Source: Bacillota bacterium
GTDB lineage: Bacteria > Bacillota > Clostridia > Acetivibrionales > JANLFN01
Length of the DNA: 42,923 nucleotides
Assembly: GCA_030705825.1 (NCBI GenBank)
Contig: JAUZPR010000013.1
Coordinates: 1 to 42,923, forward strand
Direction of reading: 5' to 3'
Shown here: positions 16,834-25,393 of the stretch, piece after piece
Position numbering within the stretch: position 1 is the stretch's first letter
Layout: the number at the start of each line of letters is the position of its first letter
The notes under the pieces: model-generated
What the model was told of the DNA's origin: nothing
What the model saw: only the letters and a program-made list of their open reading frames with translations
Database searches by the model: none
Translations under genes and position numbers: made by a program

Positions 16834-18021
16834 GTGAACCTGCCTGAAAAAAATACAAGTAAGGGACAAGCCAGCAAAAAAATAAATATCCTGTTTTTTG
16901 TAATACTATGTCTTGTAATTGCAGGCATAACTTTTTTTGCATATGCCAGGAGCCAGAATATAGACATTGGTAGTATCAACATTCTTGATATCTTCAGGAG
17001 TGGATTTTCACAGAAAGAAGATGTAAGCGGTAAGGAAACATCTGAATTCCAATATGACACCAAAAGTCATCCTGTTTTCTCTCTGAGTAATGATACCATA
17101 ATTGAGTGCACTAAAGACAGTGTTAAGGGCCTGGGCAAAAAAGGCGACGAACTATGGTCAATACCAATATCCATGTCCAATCCCATGTTAAAGGTTTCGG
17201 ACTATGGTATTCTTGTGGCAGATGTGGGCGGCAAGGATGTTAGTGTGATAAGTGGACGGAATGTCAAATGGGAGAAGACGTTAAACGATAATATTATAAA
17301 TGCGGATATAAATGACCAAGGGTATGTGACGGTTGTACATGAAGCAAAGGGATATAAAGGAGCGGTTACAGCATATAATCCCCAGGGAGGAGAAATTTTT
17401 ACCAGATTCATTAACGAAACACATGTGCTGTCATCAAAGGTATCTCCATCCGGTAATCAGGTTGTTATAAGCAGTGTTGATACATCAGGTATTTCTACCG
17501 ACATGAATTTTGAAATAACCGATAAATTGGGAAAGCCTATAAAAAAAATGGTAAAGAAAGACTCAATGCTGCCGTATTTGACTTATATGGGAAACAATAA
17601 CATAATAGCGGCTGGAGATTCACATATTGTAGCATATGATAAAAACGGCAGTGAAAAATGGGATCTTAATTTTAATGACGGAAGTGTATACAATGTAGCT
17701 GTGGCTCAGGGCAAATATATCGTGGCTGCTGTTACCGGTGGCGACAAATCCGGCATTCTTCTTAATGATACAGGTATAAAAATAATAAATTCGGATGGCA
17801 AACAGGCAGCCGAGTACAAACTGAATTCCGAAGTTAAAAATATCAGGGCTTACAGCAGCATGACAGCTGTCAATACCGGAAGGGACGTTTACTTTATAAC
17901 TACATCAGGCAAGCTGGCCGGTACATACACTTCACAAAATGAAATAACAGGTGTTCAATTCTTTAGTAAAAATGAAGTGATGATAATTACCAAAGTAGGC
18001 ATAGATATAGTTTCAATATAA
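16834..18021 (+). CDS. DUF5711-like membrane-anchored beta-propeller protein
   Basis: A protein of about 395 residues with one N-terminal membrane helix (about residues 16-36), then a roughly 340-residue domain of repeated beta-strand units with PQQ/WD-like phrases such as GKKGDELWSI, YDKNGSEKWDLNF and SGKLAGTYTS. This plan fits DUF5711, an uncharacterised propeller family of clostridia; the family name is an inference from layout. The start is GTG 16834, since AGAGGTGA (16821-16828) then has 5-base spacing and overlaps the alternative GTG 16825. It is followed 53 bases later by cvpA, and the two may be co-transcribed. The domain should lie outside the cytoplasmic membrane. Confidence 0.72.
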   Translation: MNLPEKNTSKGQASKKINILFFVILCLVIAGITFFAYARSQNIDIGSINILDIFRSGFSQKEDVSGKETSEFQYDTKSHPVFSLSNDTIIECTKDSVKGLGKKGDELWSIPISMSNPMLKVSDYGILVADVGGKDVSVISGRNVKWEKTLNDNIINADINDQGYVTVVHEAKGYKGAVTAYNPQGGEIFTRFINETHVLSSKVSPSGNQVVISSVDTSGISTDMNFEITDKLGKPIKKMVKKDSMLPYLTYMGNNNIIAAGDSHIVAYDKNGSEKWDLNFNDGSVYNVAVAQGKYIVAAVTGGDKSGILLNDTGIKIINSDGKQAAEYKLNSEVKNIRAYSSMTAVNTGRDVYFITTSGKLAGTYTSQNEITGVQFFSKNEVMIITKVGIDIVSI

Positions 18022-18032
18022 AAAAGCTTTTG

Positions 18033-18056
18033 ACTGTCCACTGTACACTGTAAACT
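18033..18056 (+). repeat. Heptad-repeat tract upstream of cvpA
   Basis: Three and a half tandem 7-base units: ACTGTCC, ACTGTAC, ACTGTAA, ACT. It ends 7 bases before the GGGGGTG ribosome site of cvpA. It matches the right-arm style of the mirrored heptad elements farther downstream but has no left arm. Confidence 0.7.
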
Positions 18057-18074
18057 AATTTACGGGGGTGAAGA

Positions 18075-18782
18075 ATGAACTATACTGATTTTATTGTTAT
18101 TGCGATTATCATCGCATTTGCAATTATCGGTACCCATAATGGATTCATGCTTTCTGTTTATAGAATTGCTTCCTTTTTTATCTCTATTTTTCTTGCTGTC
18201 AAGCTGTATCCCATACTTTCAAAACTATTGCAAAAAACTTTTATCTTTACCAGTATCAGAAATTCAATTTTTAACAGTCTTACCAAGCAGAGTCCGGGTG
18301 CAGGTAATCAGGTCAAACAGGTAGCTGCTGATTCCGTAATAAATAATATGCACTTGCCGGGTTTCCTTAAAAGTACCGTAAGCAATTCTGTCAGTAAAAC
18401 CATAGACCCGGGTAAACTGATTGATACATCCAAAGTCTTACATACAATAAGCGACGCCCTTGCAACAGTTGCTGTTGATGTAATCAGTCTGATACTTCTT
18501 TATGTTTTGGTACGTGTGGGCATGGTGTTTTTCAAATATGTACTGAAGGGAATCTCAAAACTTCCTGTATTAAAGCAAATTGACAAGCTTGGAGGATTTG
18601 TGCTGGGTGGAGTTGAAGGCCTGCTTGCAATATATGTTGTATGTGCAATATTAACCCTGTTTCAAGCCTCTCCGGGTTTCAGACACATATTTGAATCGTT
18701 GGACAATTCACTTATTGCAGGTTACTTTTATCAGCATAATTTTATTATCAGCTGGATGTTTCCGGCCCATAAGAATCTGTAA
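18075..18782 (+). CDS. CvpA family membrane protein
   Basis: A 235-residue protein with the CvpA layout: two N-terminal membrane helices in the first 55 residues with GTHNGFMLSVYRIASFF, a central polar region, then two further helices with LYVLVRVGMVFFKYVLKGISKLPVLKQIDKLGGFVLGGVEGL. CvpA is linked to colicin V production in E. coli and to envelope integrity elsewhere; the molecular role is unknown. ATG 18075 follows GGGGGTGA at 5-base spacing. No T-tract terminator follows; instead the 258-base spacer to ilvD carries a GC-rich hairpin. Confidence 0.88.
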   Translation: MNYTDFIVIAIIIAFAIIGTHNGFMLSVYRIASFFISIFLAVKLYPILSKLLQKTFIFTSIRNSIFNSLTKQSPGAGNQVKQVAADSVINNMHLPGFLKSTVSNSVSKTIDPGKLIDTSKVLHTISDALATVAVDVISLILLYVLVRVGMVFFKYVLKGISKLPVLKQIDKLGGFVLGGVEGLLAIYVVCAILTLFQASPGFRHIFESLDNSLIAGYFYQHNFIISWMFPAHKNL

Positions 18783-18900
18783 TTGGAAAATACCGTTACA
18801 ATTAATGTTATTTGCTGAAGGATTTTTGGAATATTCACGATTCATGCTTTTTTCGCCGTTTTATAGACAATTGCATACTAAAAGTAGTAAAATTACTTTA

Positions 18901-18931
18901 ATGGTAGCCGGGTAATCCCGGCTATTGCCAT
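18901..18931. other. GC-rich hairpin between cvpA and ilvD
   Basis: TAGCCGGG and CCCGGCTA form a perfect 8-bp stem around TAAT, extended by ATGG/CCAT with a small internal loop. It has no T run on either strand, so it is not a standard terminator. A smaller AAGTA/TACTT hairpin sits just upstream (about 18881-18898). No T-box motif is present for the downstream ilvD. Confidence 0.6.
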
Positions 18932-19040
18932 ACATTGAAGCTGTTCAGACAGTTTGTTTTAATAATTTGATATTAGTAAAAATATTGGCAAAAAATAATA
19001 TGAAACAAATATCTTAATTTAATATAAGGTGGGATAGGTT

Positions 19041-20699
19041 ATGAGAAGTGACATAGTTAAAAAAGGCGTAGAAAAAGCACCTCACAGGTCCTTGTTCAAG
19101 GCTATGGGATATACGGATGAAGAGATAAGGCGTCCGATTATAGGTATAGCCAATTCCAAAAGTGAAATAATTCCCGGTCATATAAATCTCGATAAAATTA
19201 CCGAAGCAGTTAAAGCAGGAATAAGAATGGCAGGGGGTACTCCTGTTGAATTCGGGGTAATAGGCGTTTGTGACGGTATAGCAATGGGACATATCGGAAT
19301 GAAATATTCACTTGCAACCAGGGAACTGATCTGCGATTCCTGTGAGGCTATGGGAATGGCTCACAGCTTTGACGGTATGGTTTTCATACCCAATTGTGAC
19401 AAGATAGTCCCCGGTATGCTGATGGCGGCTGCAAGAATGAATATACCATCCATAGTTGTCAGCGGAGGGCCTATGATATCTGTAACCAGAAAAGGAAGAC
19501 AGCTGGATTTGAACAGTATGTTTGAGGCAGTTGGGTCATACAAAGCTGGAACAATGACCGAAGAAGAGGTTTGTGATCTGGAGGACCATGCATGTCCCGG
19601 CTGTGGTTCGTGTTCCGGAATGTTTACCGCTAATTCAATGAATTGCCTTACTGAAGTACTTGGAATGGGTTTGCCCGGCAATGGTACTATTCCCGCAGTT
19701 TATGCAGAAAGAATAAGACTTGCCAAGACAGCAGGCATGAGGATTATGGAATTGGTGGAAAAAGACATCAAACCATCGGATATTCTTAAACCTGAAGCTT
19801 TCCAGAACGCATTAAAGGTAGATATGGCTCTTGGATGTTCTACAAACTCGGTATTGCATTTGCCTGCAATAGCTAATGAAGCAGGCGTAGTTATCAACCT
19901 TGATATTGTTAATGGAATAAGCAGTAAGGTTCCAAATCTTTGCAAGCTGGCTCCGGCAGGTCATCATCACGTACAGGATCTTTATATGGCAGGCGGTGTT
20001 CAGGCAGTAATGAAGGAGCTTTCAAAGAAGGATCTTTTGAATCTTACGTTGATGACAGTTACAGGAAAGACAGTGGGTGAAAATATAAAAAATACTGAAG
20101 TTGCAGATTATGATGTAATCAGAAGTATAGATAATCCATACAGCAAAACAGGAGGTATAGCTGTTTTGAGGGGAAATCTCGTTCCGGATGGAGCAGTGGT
20201 TAAGCGTTCTGCAGTTGCACCTGAGATGCTGGTACATAGCGGCCCTGCAAGGGTATTTGATGCCGAGGATGATGCAATAAAGGCCATATACGAAGGGAAC
20301 ATCAAAAAAGGAGATGTGGTTGTCATACGCTACGAAGGTCCTAAAGGAGGCCCAGGAATGAGGGAAATGCTTGGACCTACATCCGCAATTGCAGGGATGG
20401 GTCTTGACAAGGATGTGGCGTTAATTACCGACGGAAGGTTTTCAGGGGCTACCAGAGGAGCATCAATAGGTCATGCATCGCCTGAAGCCATGGAAGGCGG
20501 ACCTATGGCAATAGTAAAAGAAGGCGACATTATTAATATAGATATTCCGAATGGAAAATTGGAATTGGAAGTATCTGAAGAAGAAATTAAAGCCAGATAT
20601 AAGGAATGGAAAGCTCCGCAGCCCAGAATTACATGGGGATATCTTGGCAGATATGCAAGACTTGTATCATCAGCAAGCACAGGGGCAGTGCTTAAATAG
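19041..20699 (+). CDS. ilvD: Dihydroxy-acid dehydratase
   Basis: IlvD dehydrates 2,3-dihydroxy-isovalerate and 2,3-dihydroxy-3-methylvalerate to the keto acids of valine and isoleucine, using an Fe-S cluster. The 552-residue product has full family length, with NCDKIVPGM (Cys119), [22 protein letters not shown] (cysteines at 185, 188 and 191), and the C-terminal block [16 protein letters not shown] with the catalytic serine. The ATG at 19041 follows AAGGTGGG. ilvB follows 150 bases later on the same strand across a heptad-repeat spacer; co-transcription is plausible because no terminator separates them. No T-box leader was found upstream, although such operons are often controlled that way in Firmicutes. 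Confidence 0.97.
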   Translation: MRSDIVKKGVEKAPHRSLFKAMGYTDEEIRRPIIGIANSKSEIIPGHINLDKITEAVKAGIRMAGGTPVEFGVIGVCDGIAMGHIGMKYSLATRELICDSCEAMGMAHSFDGMVFIPNCDKIVPGMLMAAARMNIPSIVVSGGPMISVTRKGRQLDLNSMFEAVGSYKAGTMTEEEVCDLEDHACPGCGSCSGMFTANSMNCLTEVLGMGLPGNGTIPAVYAERIRLAKTAGMRIMELVEKDIKPSDILKPEAFQNALKVDMALGCSTNSVLHLPAIANEAGVVINLDIVNGISSKVPNLCKLAPAGHHHVQDLYMAGGVQAVMKELSKKDLLNLTLMTVTGKTVGENIKNTEVADYDVIRSIDNPYSKTGGIAVLRGNLVPDGAVVKRSAVAPEMLVHSGPARVFDAEDDAIKAIYEGNIKKGDVVVIRYEGPKGGPGMREMLGPTSAIAGMGLDKDVALITDGRFSGATRGASIGHASPEAMEGGPMAIVKEGDIINIDIPNGKLELEVSEEEIKARYKEWKAPQPRITWGYLGRYARLVSSASTGAVLK

Positions 20700-20701
20700 T
20701 G

Positions 20702-20832
20702 TATAGATTATAGAGTAAAGATTATAGTTGGAAGAAAACAAAGTACAATTGATAGTTGAAAGATGAGTTAATTTAAATGTTTTAAAGTTATGTATTTAAC
20801 TATAATCTATAATCTATTAACTACCAACTGCC
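20702..20832. repeat. Mirrored heptad-repeat element between ilvD and ilvB
   Basis: The left arm has four 7-base units (TATAGAT TATAGAG TAAAGAT TATAGTT, 20702-20729). The right arm has five (AACTATA ATCTATA ATCTATT AACTACC AACTGCC, 20798-20832). ATAGATTATAG (20703-20713) is the exact complement of CTATAATCTAT (20800-20810), and other registers also pair. The right arm ends just upstream of the GGGAGG site of ilvB. Confidence 0.8.
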
Positions 20833-20849
20833 TTTATTGGGAGGTATTT

Positions 20850-22520
20850 ATGAAGCTTAATGGTTCTGAAATCCTTATAGAATGCTTGAAGGAGCAGGGT
20901 GTGGATATTGTATTCGGCTTCCCTGGAGGTCAGGCTATTATAATATATGATGCCTTATATAAAGCAAGTAACGACATAAGGCATATATTGACATCGCATG
21001 AACAGGGTGCTTCACATGCAGCCGACGGATATGCAAGAGCAACGGGTAAAGTCGGGGTCTGTATAGCAACCTCGGGTCCTGGAGCAACTAATCTTGTAAC
21101 CGGAATAGCAACTGCTTATATGGATTCGGTGCCGATGGTCGCAATTACCGGTCAGGTGCCCACCAATCTTTTGGGAAAGGATTCCTTCCAGGAGGTTGAT
21201 ATCACCGGTATTACCATGCCTATTACAAAGCACAACTATATTGTAAAGGATGTTACAAAACTTGCGGACATAGTAAGAGAAGCATTTGTGATTGCAAGAG
21301 AGGGAAGACCGGGACCTGTATTGATTGATATCTGTAAGGATGTCACTGCGGCTGTCACTGATTTTGAACATAAACCTCTTAAAACGCCTGGGAAAAAGCC
21401 TGTTGACGTAACTCCTGAACAGATGGGTGAGGCAATAAGGGTAATTAATGAATCTAAAAAGCCGGTTATATTATCCGGCGGTGGTGTATCGATAGCCGGT
21501 GCAAACAAGGAAGTACTTGAGTTTTCCGAGAAAGCTGAGATTCCTGTAGCAACTTCTCTCATGGGATTGGGTTCTTTCCCTGGAGATCATGAATTATATA
21601 CGGGTATGGTGGGTATGCATGGAACAAGAACCTCCAACCTTGCTGTCTCGGAAAGTGATTTGTTTATTGCAATAGGAGCCAGATTCAGCGATAGAATAAT
21701 AAGCAATGTAAGCAGGTTTGCACCTAAAGCGAAAATAATGCATATTGATATAGATCCTGCTGAAATAGGTAAAAATATAAGCGTTCATTACCCCATGGTG
21801 GGAGATATAAAAGAAATTCTTGGTACTATTACAGACAGCATAGATAAAAAGAAGGATACAGATTGGAAAAGAAAAATAATTGGCTGGAAGGAAGAATTTC
21901 CTCTTAAATATATAAAAGACAGCAATGAGTTGAAGCCTCAATACATAATTGAAAGGATATATGAACTGACAAAAGGTGATGCTATTATAACAACAGAGGT
22001 TGGGCAAAATCAGATTTGGGCGGCTCAGTACTATAAGTATACTAAGCCAAGGCAGTTTATATCCTCAGGAGGACTGGGAACTATGGGGTACGGCCTGGGT
22101 GCATGTATCGGGGCCCAGCTTGGCAGACCTGACAAGAAGGTTATTAACATAGCTGGTGACGGCAGCTTCAGGATGAATCTCACTGAAATAGCCACTGCAG
22201 TTGAATATAAAGTACCCATCATTGTTGCCATTTTGAACAATCATGTATTGGGTATGGTCAGACAGTGGCAGGAATTGTTTTTCGGAGGAAGATATTCTTC
22301 TACTACCATAGACAGAGGGACGGATTTTGTAGCGCTTGCCGAGGCTTTCGGTGCCATAGGCATAAAGGTTACCAAGCCTGAAGAAGTAGATGCGGCTGTA
22401 ACAAGAGCACTTTCCTCGAAGGATGTTCCAGTAGTAATTGATTTTGAAATAGATAAGGATGAGAAGGTATTTCCCATTGTACCTCCAGGTGCTCCTATTT
22501 ATGAACTTATAGACGAATGA
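20850..22520 (+). CDS. ilvB: Acetolactate synthase, large (catalytic) subunit
   Basis: The TPP-, FAD- and Mg2+-dependent enzyme joins pyruvate with pyruvate or 2-ketobutyrate, the first common step of valine, leucine and isoleucine synthesis. The 556-residue product has GFPGGQAIIIYDAL, the TPP-activating Glu51 in SHEQGASHAADGYAR, and the TPP/Mg motif starting GDGSF (G436-D437-G438) and ending LNNHVLGMVRQWQ. The FAD-binding middle domain is present. ATG 20850 follows GGGAGG at 6-base spacing; the longer upstream reading is rejected since it would run through the heptad repeat. The regulatory subunit gene ilvN, often adjacent, is not in this window, so the holoenzyme partner or a catabolic role cannot be judged here. 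Confidence 0.95.
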   Translation: MKLNGSEILIECLKEQGVDIVFGFPGGQAIIIYDALYKASNDIRHILTSHEQGASHAADGYARATGKVGVCIATSGPGATNLVTGIATAYMDSVPMVAITGQVPTNLLGKDSFQEVDITGITMPITKHNYIVKDVTKLADIVREAFVIAREGRPGPVLIDICKDVTAAVTDFEHKPLKTPGKKPVDVTPEQMGEAIRVINESKKPVILSGGGVSIAGANKEVLEFSEKAEIPVATSLMGLGSFPGDHELYTGMVGMHGTRTSNLAVSESDLFIAIGARFSDRIISNVSRFAPKAKIMHIDIDPAEIGKNISVHYPMVGDIKEILGTITDSIDKKKDTDWKRKIIGWKEEFPLKYIKDSNELKPQYIIERIYELTKGDAIITTEVGQNQIWAAQYYKYTKPRQFISSGGLGTMGYGLGACIGAQLGRPDKKVINIAGDGSFRMNLTEIATAVEYKVPIIVAILNNHVLGMVRQWQELFFGGRYSSTTIDRGTDFVALAEAFGAIGIKVTKPEEVDAAVTRALSSKDVPVVIDFEIDKDEKVFPIVPPGAPIYELIDE

Positions 22521-22617
22521 TTTAAACTGGTGGTTATAAGTAAGTATAGCTTTGAAGATTAATGGAAATAATGTTTACCGATGACAATTTATATTGTTGC
22601 CGGTAAATATAAATACC

Positions 22618-22646
22618 TTGACTTTTCCTGAAATTTATGTTAAATT
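22618..22646 (+). promoter_or_regulatory. Promoter of rpmG-secE-nusG
   Basis: TTGACT (22618-22623), 17-base spacer, TAAATT (22641-22646) with an extended TGT immediately before the -10. It is placed about 85 bases ahead of rpmG. Confidence 0.65.
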
Positions 22647-22732
22647 ATTTTTGCTTCGTCTCAAAGGTTCTTTTTTTTATGCCAAAAACAATTATACCTT
22701 AGATATGCAGATCTGAAGCTGGAGGTGTTAAA

Positions 22733-22882
22733 ATGAGAGTAAAGATTACGATGGCTTGTTCCGAATGCAAGCAAAGAAATTACAATGATATGAAGAACAA
22801 AAAGAATGACCCGGACAGGCTCGAAATGAGGAAGTATTGCAGATTTTGCCGTAAGCACACGGTTCATAAGGAAACCAAATAA
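22733..22882 (+). CDS. rpmG: 50S ribosomal protein L33
   Basis: A 49-residue basic protein, the usual L33 length. It has two CxxC zinc-ribbon knuckles, CSEC (residues 9-12) and CRFC (36-39), so it is the zinc-binding (C+) type. The ATG at 22733 follows GGAGGTG at 5-base spacing. It heads the rpmG-secE-nusG cluster behind its own promoter, with 27 bases to secE. Confidence 0.96.
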   Translation: MRVKITMACSECKQRNYNDMKNKKNDPDRLEMRKYCRFCRKHTVHKETK

Positions 22883-22909
22883 AGTATTAATTTGATAGGA
22901 TGTGTATAT

Positions 22910-23137
22910 ATGGCGGATGTCGTAAAAACATCAAAAATGAAAAATTCAGCTAAAGGTATGTCAAAATTTTTTAAAGACGTAAGACATGAATTAAAGAAGG
23001 TTATCTGGCCAAACAGGGCGCAGCTGATTAATAATACTGCAACCGTTTTGTTGGCTTGCCTTGTAATCGGTGCTGTTATTTGGGCATCCGATTGGGTTTT
23101 TACAAGTCTTGATAAACTTTTAGGGGTCTTAAAATAG
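22910..23137 (+). CDS. secE: Preprotein translocase subunit SecE
   Basis: SecE is the small essential clamp subunit of the SecYEG protein-export channel. The 75-residue product has the short single-helix Gram-positive form: an amphipathic segment with KFFKDVRHELKKVIWPNRAQL (the conserved WP near residue 37) followed by one membrane helix (about 46-66). ATG 22910 is chosen with AGGA 9 bases upstream; the longer frame from 22892 adds residues not typical of SecE. Position between rpmG and nusG is the standard bacterial order. Confidence 0.95.
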   Translation: MADVVKTSKMKNSAKGMSKFFKDVRHELKKVIWPNRAQLINNTATVLLACLVIGAVIWASDWVFTSLDKLLGVLK

Positions 23138-23157
23138 CAAGGAGGACATAGGGCATA

Positions 23158-23691
23158 ATGCAGCTTAATGATATGTCTGAAGGTGCAAAATGGTATGTTG
23201 TGCATACCTATTCTGGCTATGAGAATAAAGTTAAAGCCAACCTGGAGAAGATTGTTGAGAATAGAAGCATGCAGGAATATATTCTCGATATAGTCGTACC
23301 CATGGAGGAGCAAATAGAGATTAAGGACGGCAAAAAGAAAGCAACCTTGAAAAAGGTTTTTCCAGGTTACGTTCTTGTCAAGATGATCATGTCTGATGAA
23401 TCATGGTATATTGTCAGAAATACCAGAGGAGTTACCGGTTTTGTAGGACCAGGATCAAAACCTGTCCCGCTCACCGATGATGAGATCAGAAGCATGGGCG
23501 TTGAGGAATTTGTACCTACTGTCGACTATGAAGTTGGTGACAATGTTAGAGTAGTTTCAGGTCCTCTTGAAAACTTTATTGGAATAGTTGAAGAAATCAA
23601 CCTTGAAAAGAAAAAGGTTAGAGTTGCAGTATCCATGTTTGGAAGAGAAACTCCAGTGGAATTGGAACTCCCGCAAATACAGAAGATATGA
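23158..23691 (+). CDS. nusG: Transcription termination/antitermination factor NusG
   Basis: NusG binds the RNA polymerase clamp and couples elongation to Rho or ribosomes. The 177-residue protein has the N-terminal NGN domain (WYVVHTYSGYENKVKANLEK; FPGYVLVKM) and the C-terminal KOW domain (VGDNVRVVSGPLENFIGIVEEI). The ATG at 23158 lies 12 bases after AAGGAGG; no better start exists. Two small hairpins between nusG and rplK suggest that the transcript may partly end or be attenuated there. Confidence 0.96.
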   Translation: MQLNDMSEGAKWYVVHTYSGYENKVKANLEKIVENRSMQEYILDIVVPMEEQIEIKDGKKKATLKKVFPGYVLVKMIMSDESWYIVRNTRGVTGFVGPGSKPVPLTDDEIRSMGVEEFVPTVDYEVGDNVRVVSGPLENFIGIVEEINLEKKKVRVAVSMFGRETPVELELPQIQKI

Positions 23692-23698
23692 TAAGAGC

Positions 23699-23773
23699 AG
23701 CTGTCAATATAATTGACACGCTTTTGTTTATTGCCAATACATTATTGAAAACAAGGAATTTAATTCCTGTTTT
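23699..23773 (+). terminator. Two hairpins between nusG and rplK (possible terminator/attenuator)
   Basis: First, AGC-TGTCAAT (23699-23708) pairs with ATTGACA-GCT (23712-23722) around ATA and is followed by TTTTG. Second, AAAAC-AGGAAT pairs with ATTCCT-GTTTT at 23748-23773 with one bulged A. Both resemble weak intrinsic terminators with short T runs. They may tune read-through from nusG into rplK. Confidence 0.5.
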
Positions 23774-23806
23774 ATAAATAGCTATAAATTTGGGAGGTGG
23801 ACTACA

Positions 23807-24232
23807 ATGGCAAAGAAAATTGCAGGTTATGTAAAATTACAGATTCCTGCGGGAAAAGCAACTCCGGCTCCACCGGTTGGACCAGCTTTAGGACAGCACG
23901 GCGTAAACATTATGGGGTTTTGTAAGGAATTCAACGAAAGGACAGCTAAAGATGCAGGTTTGATAATTCCTGTTGTTATAACTGTTTATGCTGACAGATC
24001 CTTTACATTTATTACAAAGACTCCGCCAGCTTCAGTTCTTTTGAAGAAGGCATGTAAAATAGAAAGCGGTTCCGGTAAGCCTAACAAGGAAAAGGTAGCT
24101 AAGATTTCAATAGCTGAAGTCAGAAAGATTGCAGAATTGAAAATGCCTGACTTGAATGCAGCAAATATTGAATCGGCAGCCAGCATGATAGCTGGAACAG
24201 CAAGAAGTATGGGAATAGTAGTAGAAGAATAA
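23807..24232 (+). CDS. rplK: 50S ribosomal protein L11
   Basis: L11 forms the GTPase-associated centre with 23S rRNA and L10-L7/L12. The 141-residue product matches the family length: [29 protein letters not shown] at the proline-rich N-domain (residues about 9-36), and the C-terminal RNA-binding domain with [11 protein letters not shown]. The ATG at 23807 follows GGGAGGTGG. rplA follows after a 155-base spacer that carries a repeat element. Confidence 0.97.
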   Translation: MAKKIAGYVKLQIPAGKATPAPPVGPALGQHGVNIMGFCKEFNERTAKDAGLIIPVVITVYADRSFTFITKTPPASVLLKKACKIESGSGKPNKEKVAKISIAEVRKIAELKMPDLNAANIESAASMIAGTARSMGIVVEE

Positions 24233-24233
24233 G

Positions 24234-24247
24234 CGCTGCAAGCAGCG
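24234..24247 (+). other. Small GC hairpin just after rplK
   Basis: CGCTGC (24234-24239) and GCAGCG (24242-24247) form a compact stem directly after the rplK stop codon and before the repeat element. There is no T tract. Confidence 0.5.
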
Positions 24248-24330
24248 TAGGTTATAGGTTGAATAGGTAATAGGTAGAATTGGATTTAATAACCCATTCC
24301 ACCCATTCCACCAATTCTACCCAATACCTG
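24248..24330. repeat. Mirrored short-period repeat element between rplK and rplA
   Basis: The left arm (24248-24283) is built of AGGT-containing units near 7 bases, such as TAGGTTA, TAGGTTG, AATAGGT and AATAGGT. The right arm (24292-24327) is built of 9-base units ACCCATTCC, ACCCATTCC, ACCAATTCT and ACCCAATAC. The last 20 bases of the left arm match the complement of 24311-24330 at about 17 of 20 positions. The period of the right arm differs from the heptads elsewhere. A GGGAC/GTCCC hairpin (24344-24358) lies between it and the rplA ribosome site. Confidence 0.75.
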
Positions 24331-24387
24331 AATTTATGTGGGAGGGACTTAAGGTCCCGGAAAATTTACCACGAAGGAGATGAGATC

Positions 24388-25083
24388 ATGTTTAGAGGAA
24401 AGAAGTATGAAGAAAGCTCCAAATTAATAGATAGATTGAAATTCTATGATCCTGCCGAAGCTCTTGATCTGGTTCAGAAAACCGCTAAAGCAAAGTTTGA
24501 TGAAACAGTTGAAGCACATATAAGGTTGGGTGTTGACTCAAGACATGCCGACCAACAGGTAAGAGGTGCTGTTGTCCTTCCGCCTGGTACCGGTAAAAAG
24601 GTAAGAGTCCTTGTATTTGCCAAGGGCGACAAGGTAAAGGAAGCTGAACAGGGTGGAGCTGATTACGTAGGTGCAGAGGATCTTGTAGCAAAGATCCAGA
24701 ACGAAAACTGGTTTGATTTTGATGTTGTTGTTGCAACTCCTGATATGATGGGTGTTGTAGGTAGACTGGGTAAAATTCTTGGTCCTAAAGGTTTAATGCC
24801 TAACCCGAAGGCTGGTACCGTTACAATGGATGTTGTAAAGGCAATAGCTGATATTAAAGCTGGTAAAATCGAGTACAGACTTGATAAAACCAACATAATT
24901 CACTGCCCGATAGGTAAAGCATCCTTCGGAGCAGAGAAGCTTGGTGACAACTTCCGTACTTTGATGGAAGCAATACTAAAGGCAAAACCGGCAGCAGCAA
25001 AAGGCCAGTATCTCAAGAGCGTTGTTGTTTCATCAACAATGGGACCTGGGATAAAGGTCAACCCAGTAAAAGTTGCTGACTAA
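24388..25083 (+). CDS. rplA: 50S ribosomal protein L1
   Basis: L1 builds the mobile stalk of the ribosome E-site and represses its own mRNA in many bacteria. The 231-residue product has [15 protein letters not shown] at the N-terminus, the central domain [21 protein letters not shown] and the C-terminal [11 protein letters not shown] 24388 follows AAGGAGAT; the upstream in-frame reading crosses the repeat element and is rejected. The small GGGAC/GTCCC hairpin just upstream (24344-24358) is a candidate autoregulatory site, an inference only. Confidence 0.97.
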   Translation: MFRGKKYEESSKLIDRLKFYDPAEALDLVQKTAKAKFDETVEAHIRLGVDSRHADQQVRGAVVLPPGTGKKVRVLVFAKGDKVKEAEQGGADYVGAEDLVAKIQNENWFDFDVVVATPDMMGVVGRLGKILGPKGLMPNPKAGTVTMDVVKAIADIKAGKIEYRLDKTNIIHCPIGKASFGAEKLGDNFRTLMEAILKAKPAAAKGQYLKSVVVSSTMGPGIKVNPVKVAD

Positions 25084-25203
25084 AAAGTGTAATAAACGTC
25101 GTCTTACGGCGTCAGTCGTCGCTTTTAAAATGCTCACATATAAAAAATATGCTCCGCTTTTATAAGCTAGACTTCCTTGTAATACTCGTTTCTGACACTT
25201 TTT
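25082..25203. other. Composite dyad spacer between rplA and the rplJ promoter
   Basis: AAAAAGTGT (25082-25090), overlapping the rplA stop codon, is the exact complement of ACACTTTTT (25195-25203). The 104-base interior has GC-rich CGTCG/CGGCG blocks (25098-25122) and a pair of near repeats that contain ATGCTC and CGCTTTTA (25119-25160). The final T run would let the long stem terminate transcription from rplA. It is unlike the neighbouring coding DNA in style. Confidence 0.5.
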
Positions 25204-25225
25204 AAAGATTATATGGAATTATTCC

Positions 25226-25254
25226 TTTACAAACGTGAAAGAATAATGTATCAT
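25226..25254 (+). promoter_or_regulatory. Promoter of rplJ-rplL
   Basis: TTTACA (25226-25231), 17-base spacer, TATCAT (25249-25254). Transcription would start near 25261, just ahead of the L10 leader. Confidence 0.65.
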
Positions 25255-25277
25255 ATTCAAGTGAATTGAATAAAGCA

Positions 25278-25386
25278 TATGCCACAGACAGCAGGTGCGA
25301 AAGCGTAAATCCTGCCGAGGTGATAGATTAACCAAAGGTTAAAATACCCTTCATATGTCTGTGTGCATGTGAAGGGTTTTTGTTTT
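25278..25386 (+). promoter_or_regulatory. L10 leader (autoregulatory attenuator) with terminator
   Basis: This matches the ribosomal protein L10 leader: a P1 stem of CACAGACA (25283-25290) with TGTCTGTG (25356-25363), enclosing GCAGG/CCTGC with a GCGAAAGC tip and an AACC/GGTT helix with the AGGTGATAGATTAACC segment. An intrinsic terminator follows, ACCCTTCA (25346-25353) with TGAAGGGT (25370-25377) and a T run. The 3' side of P1 lies in the terminator loop, so the two folds compete. In known cases the L10-L7/L12 complex binds the leader to repress its own operon. Confidence 0.85.
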
Positions 25387-25393
25387 AAAAAAT

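Noticed and set aside
18783-19040. T-box leader for ilvD
   Set aside because: The conserved T-box sequence AGGGTGGNACCGCG and the specifier-loop layout are absent.
24280-24387. Extension of rplA upstream into the repeat spacer
   Set aside because: The reading frame is open only because the repeat lacks stops (it gives [10 protein letters not shown]-like residues); ATG 24388 has a good site and family-like N-terminus.
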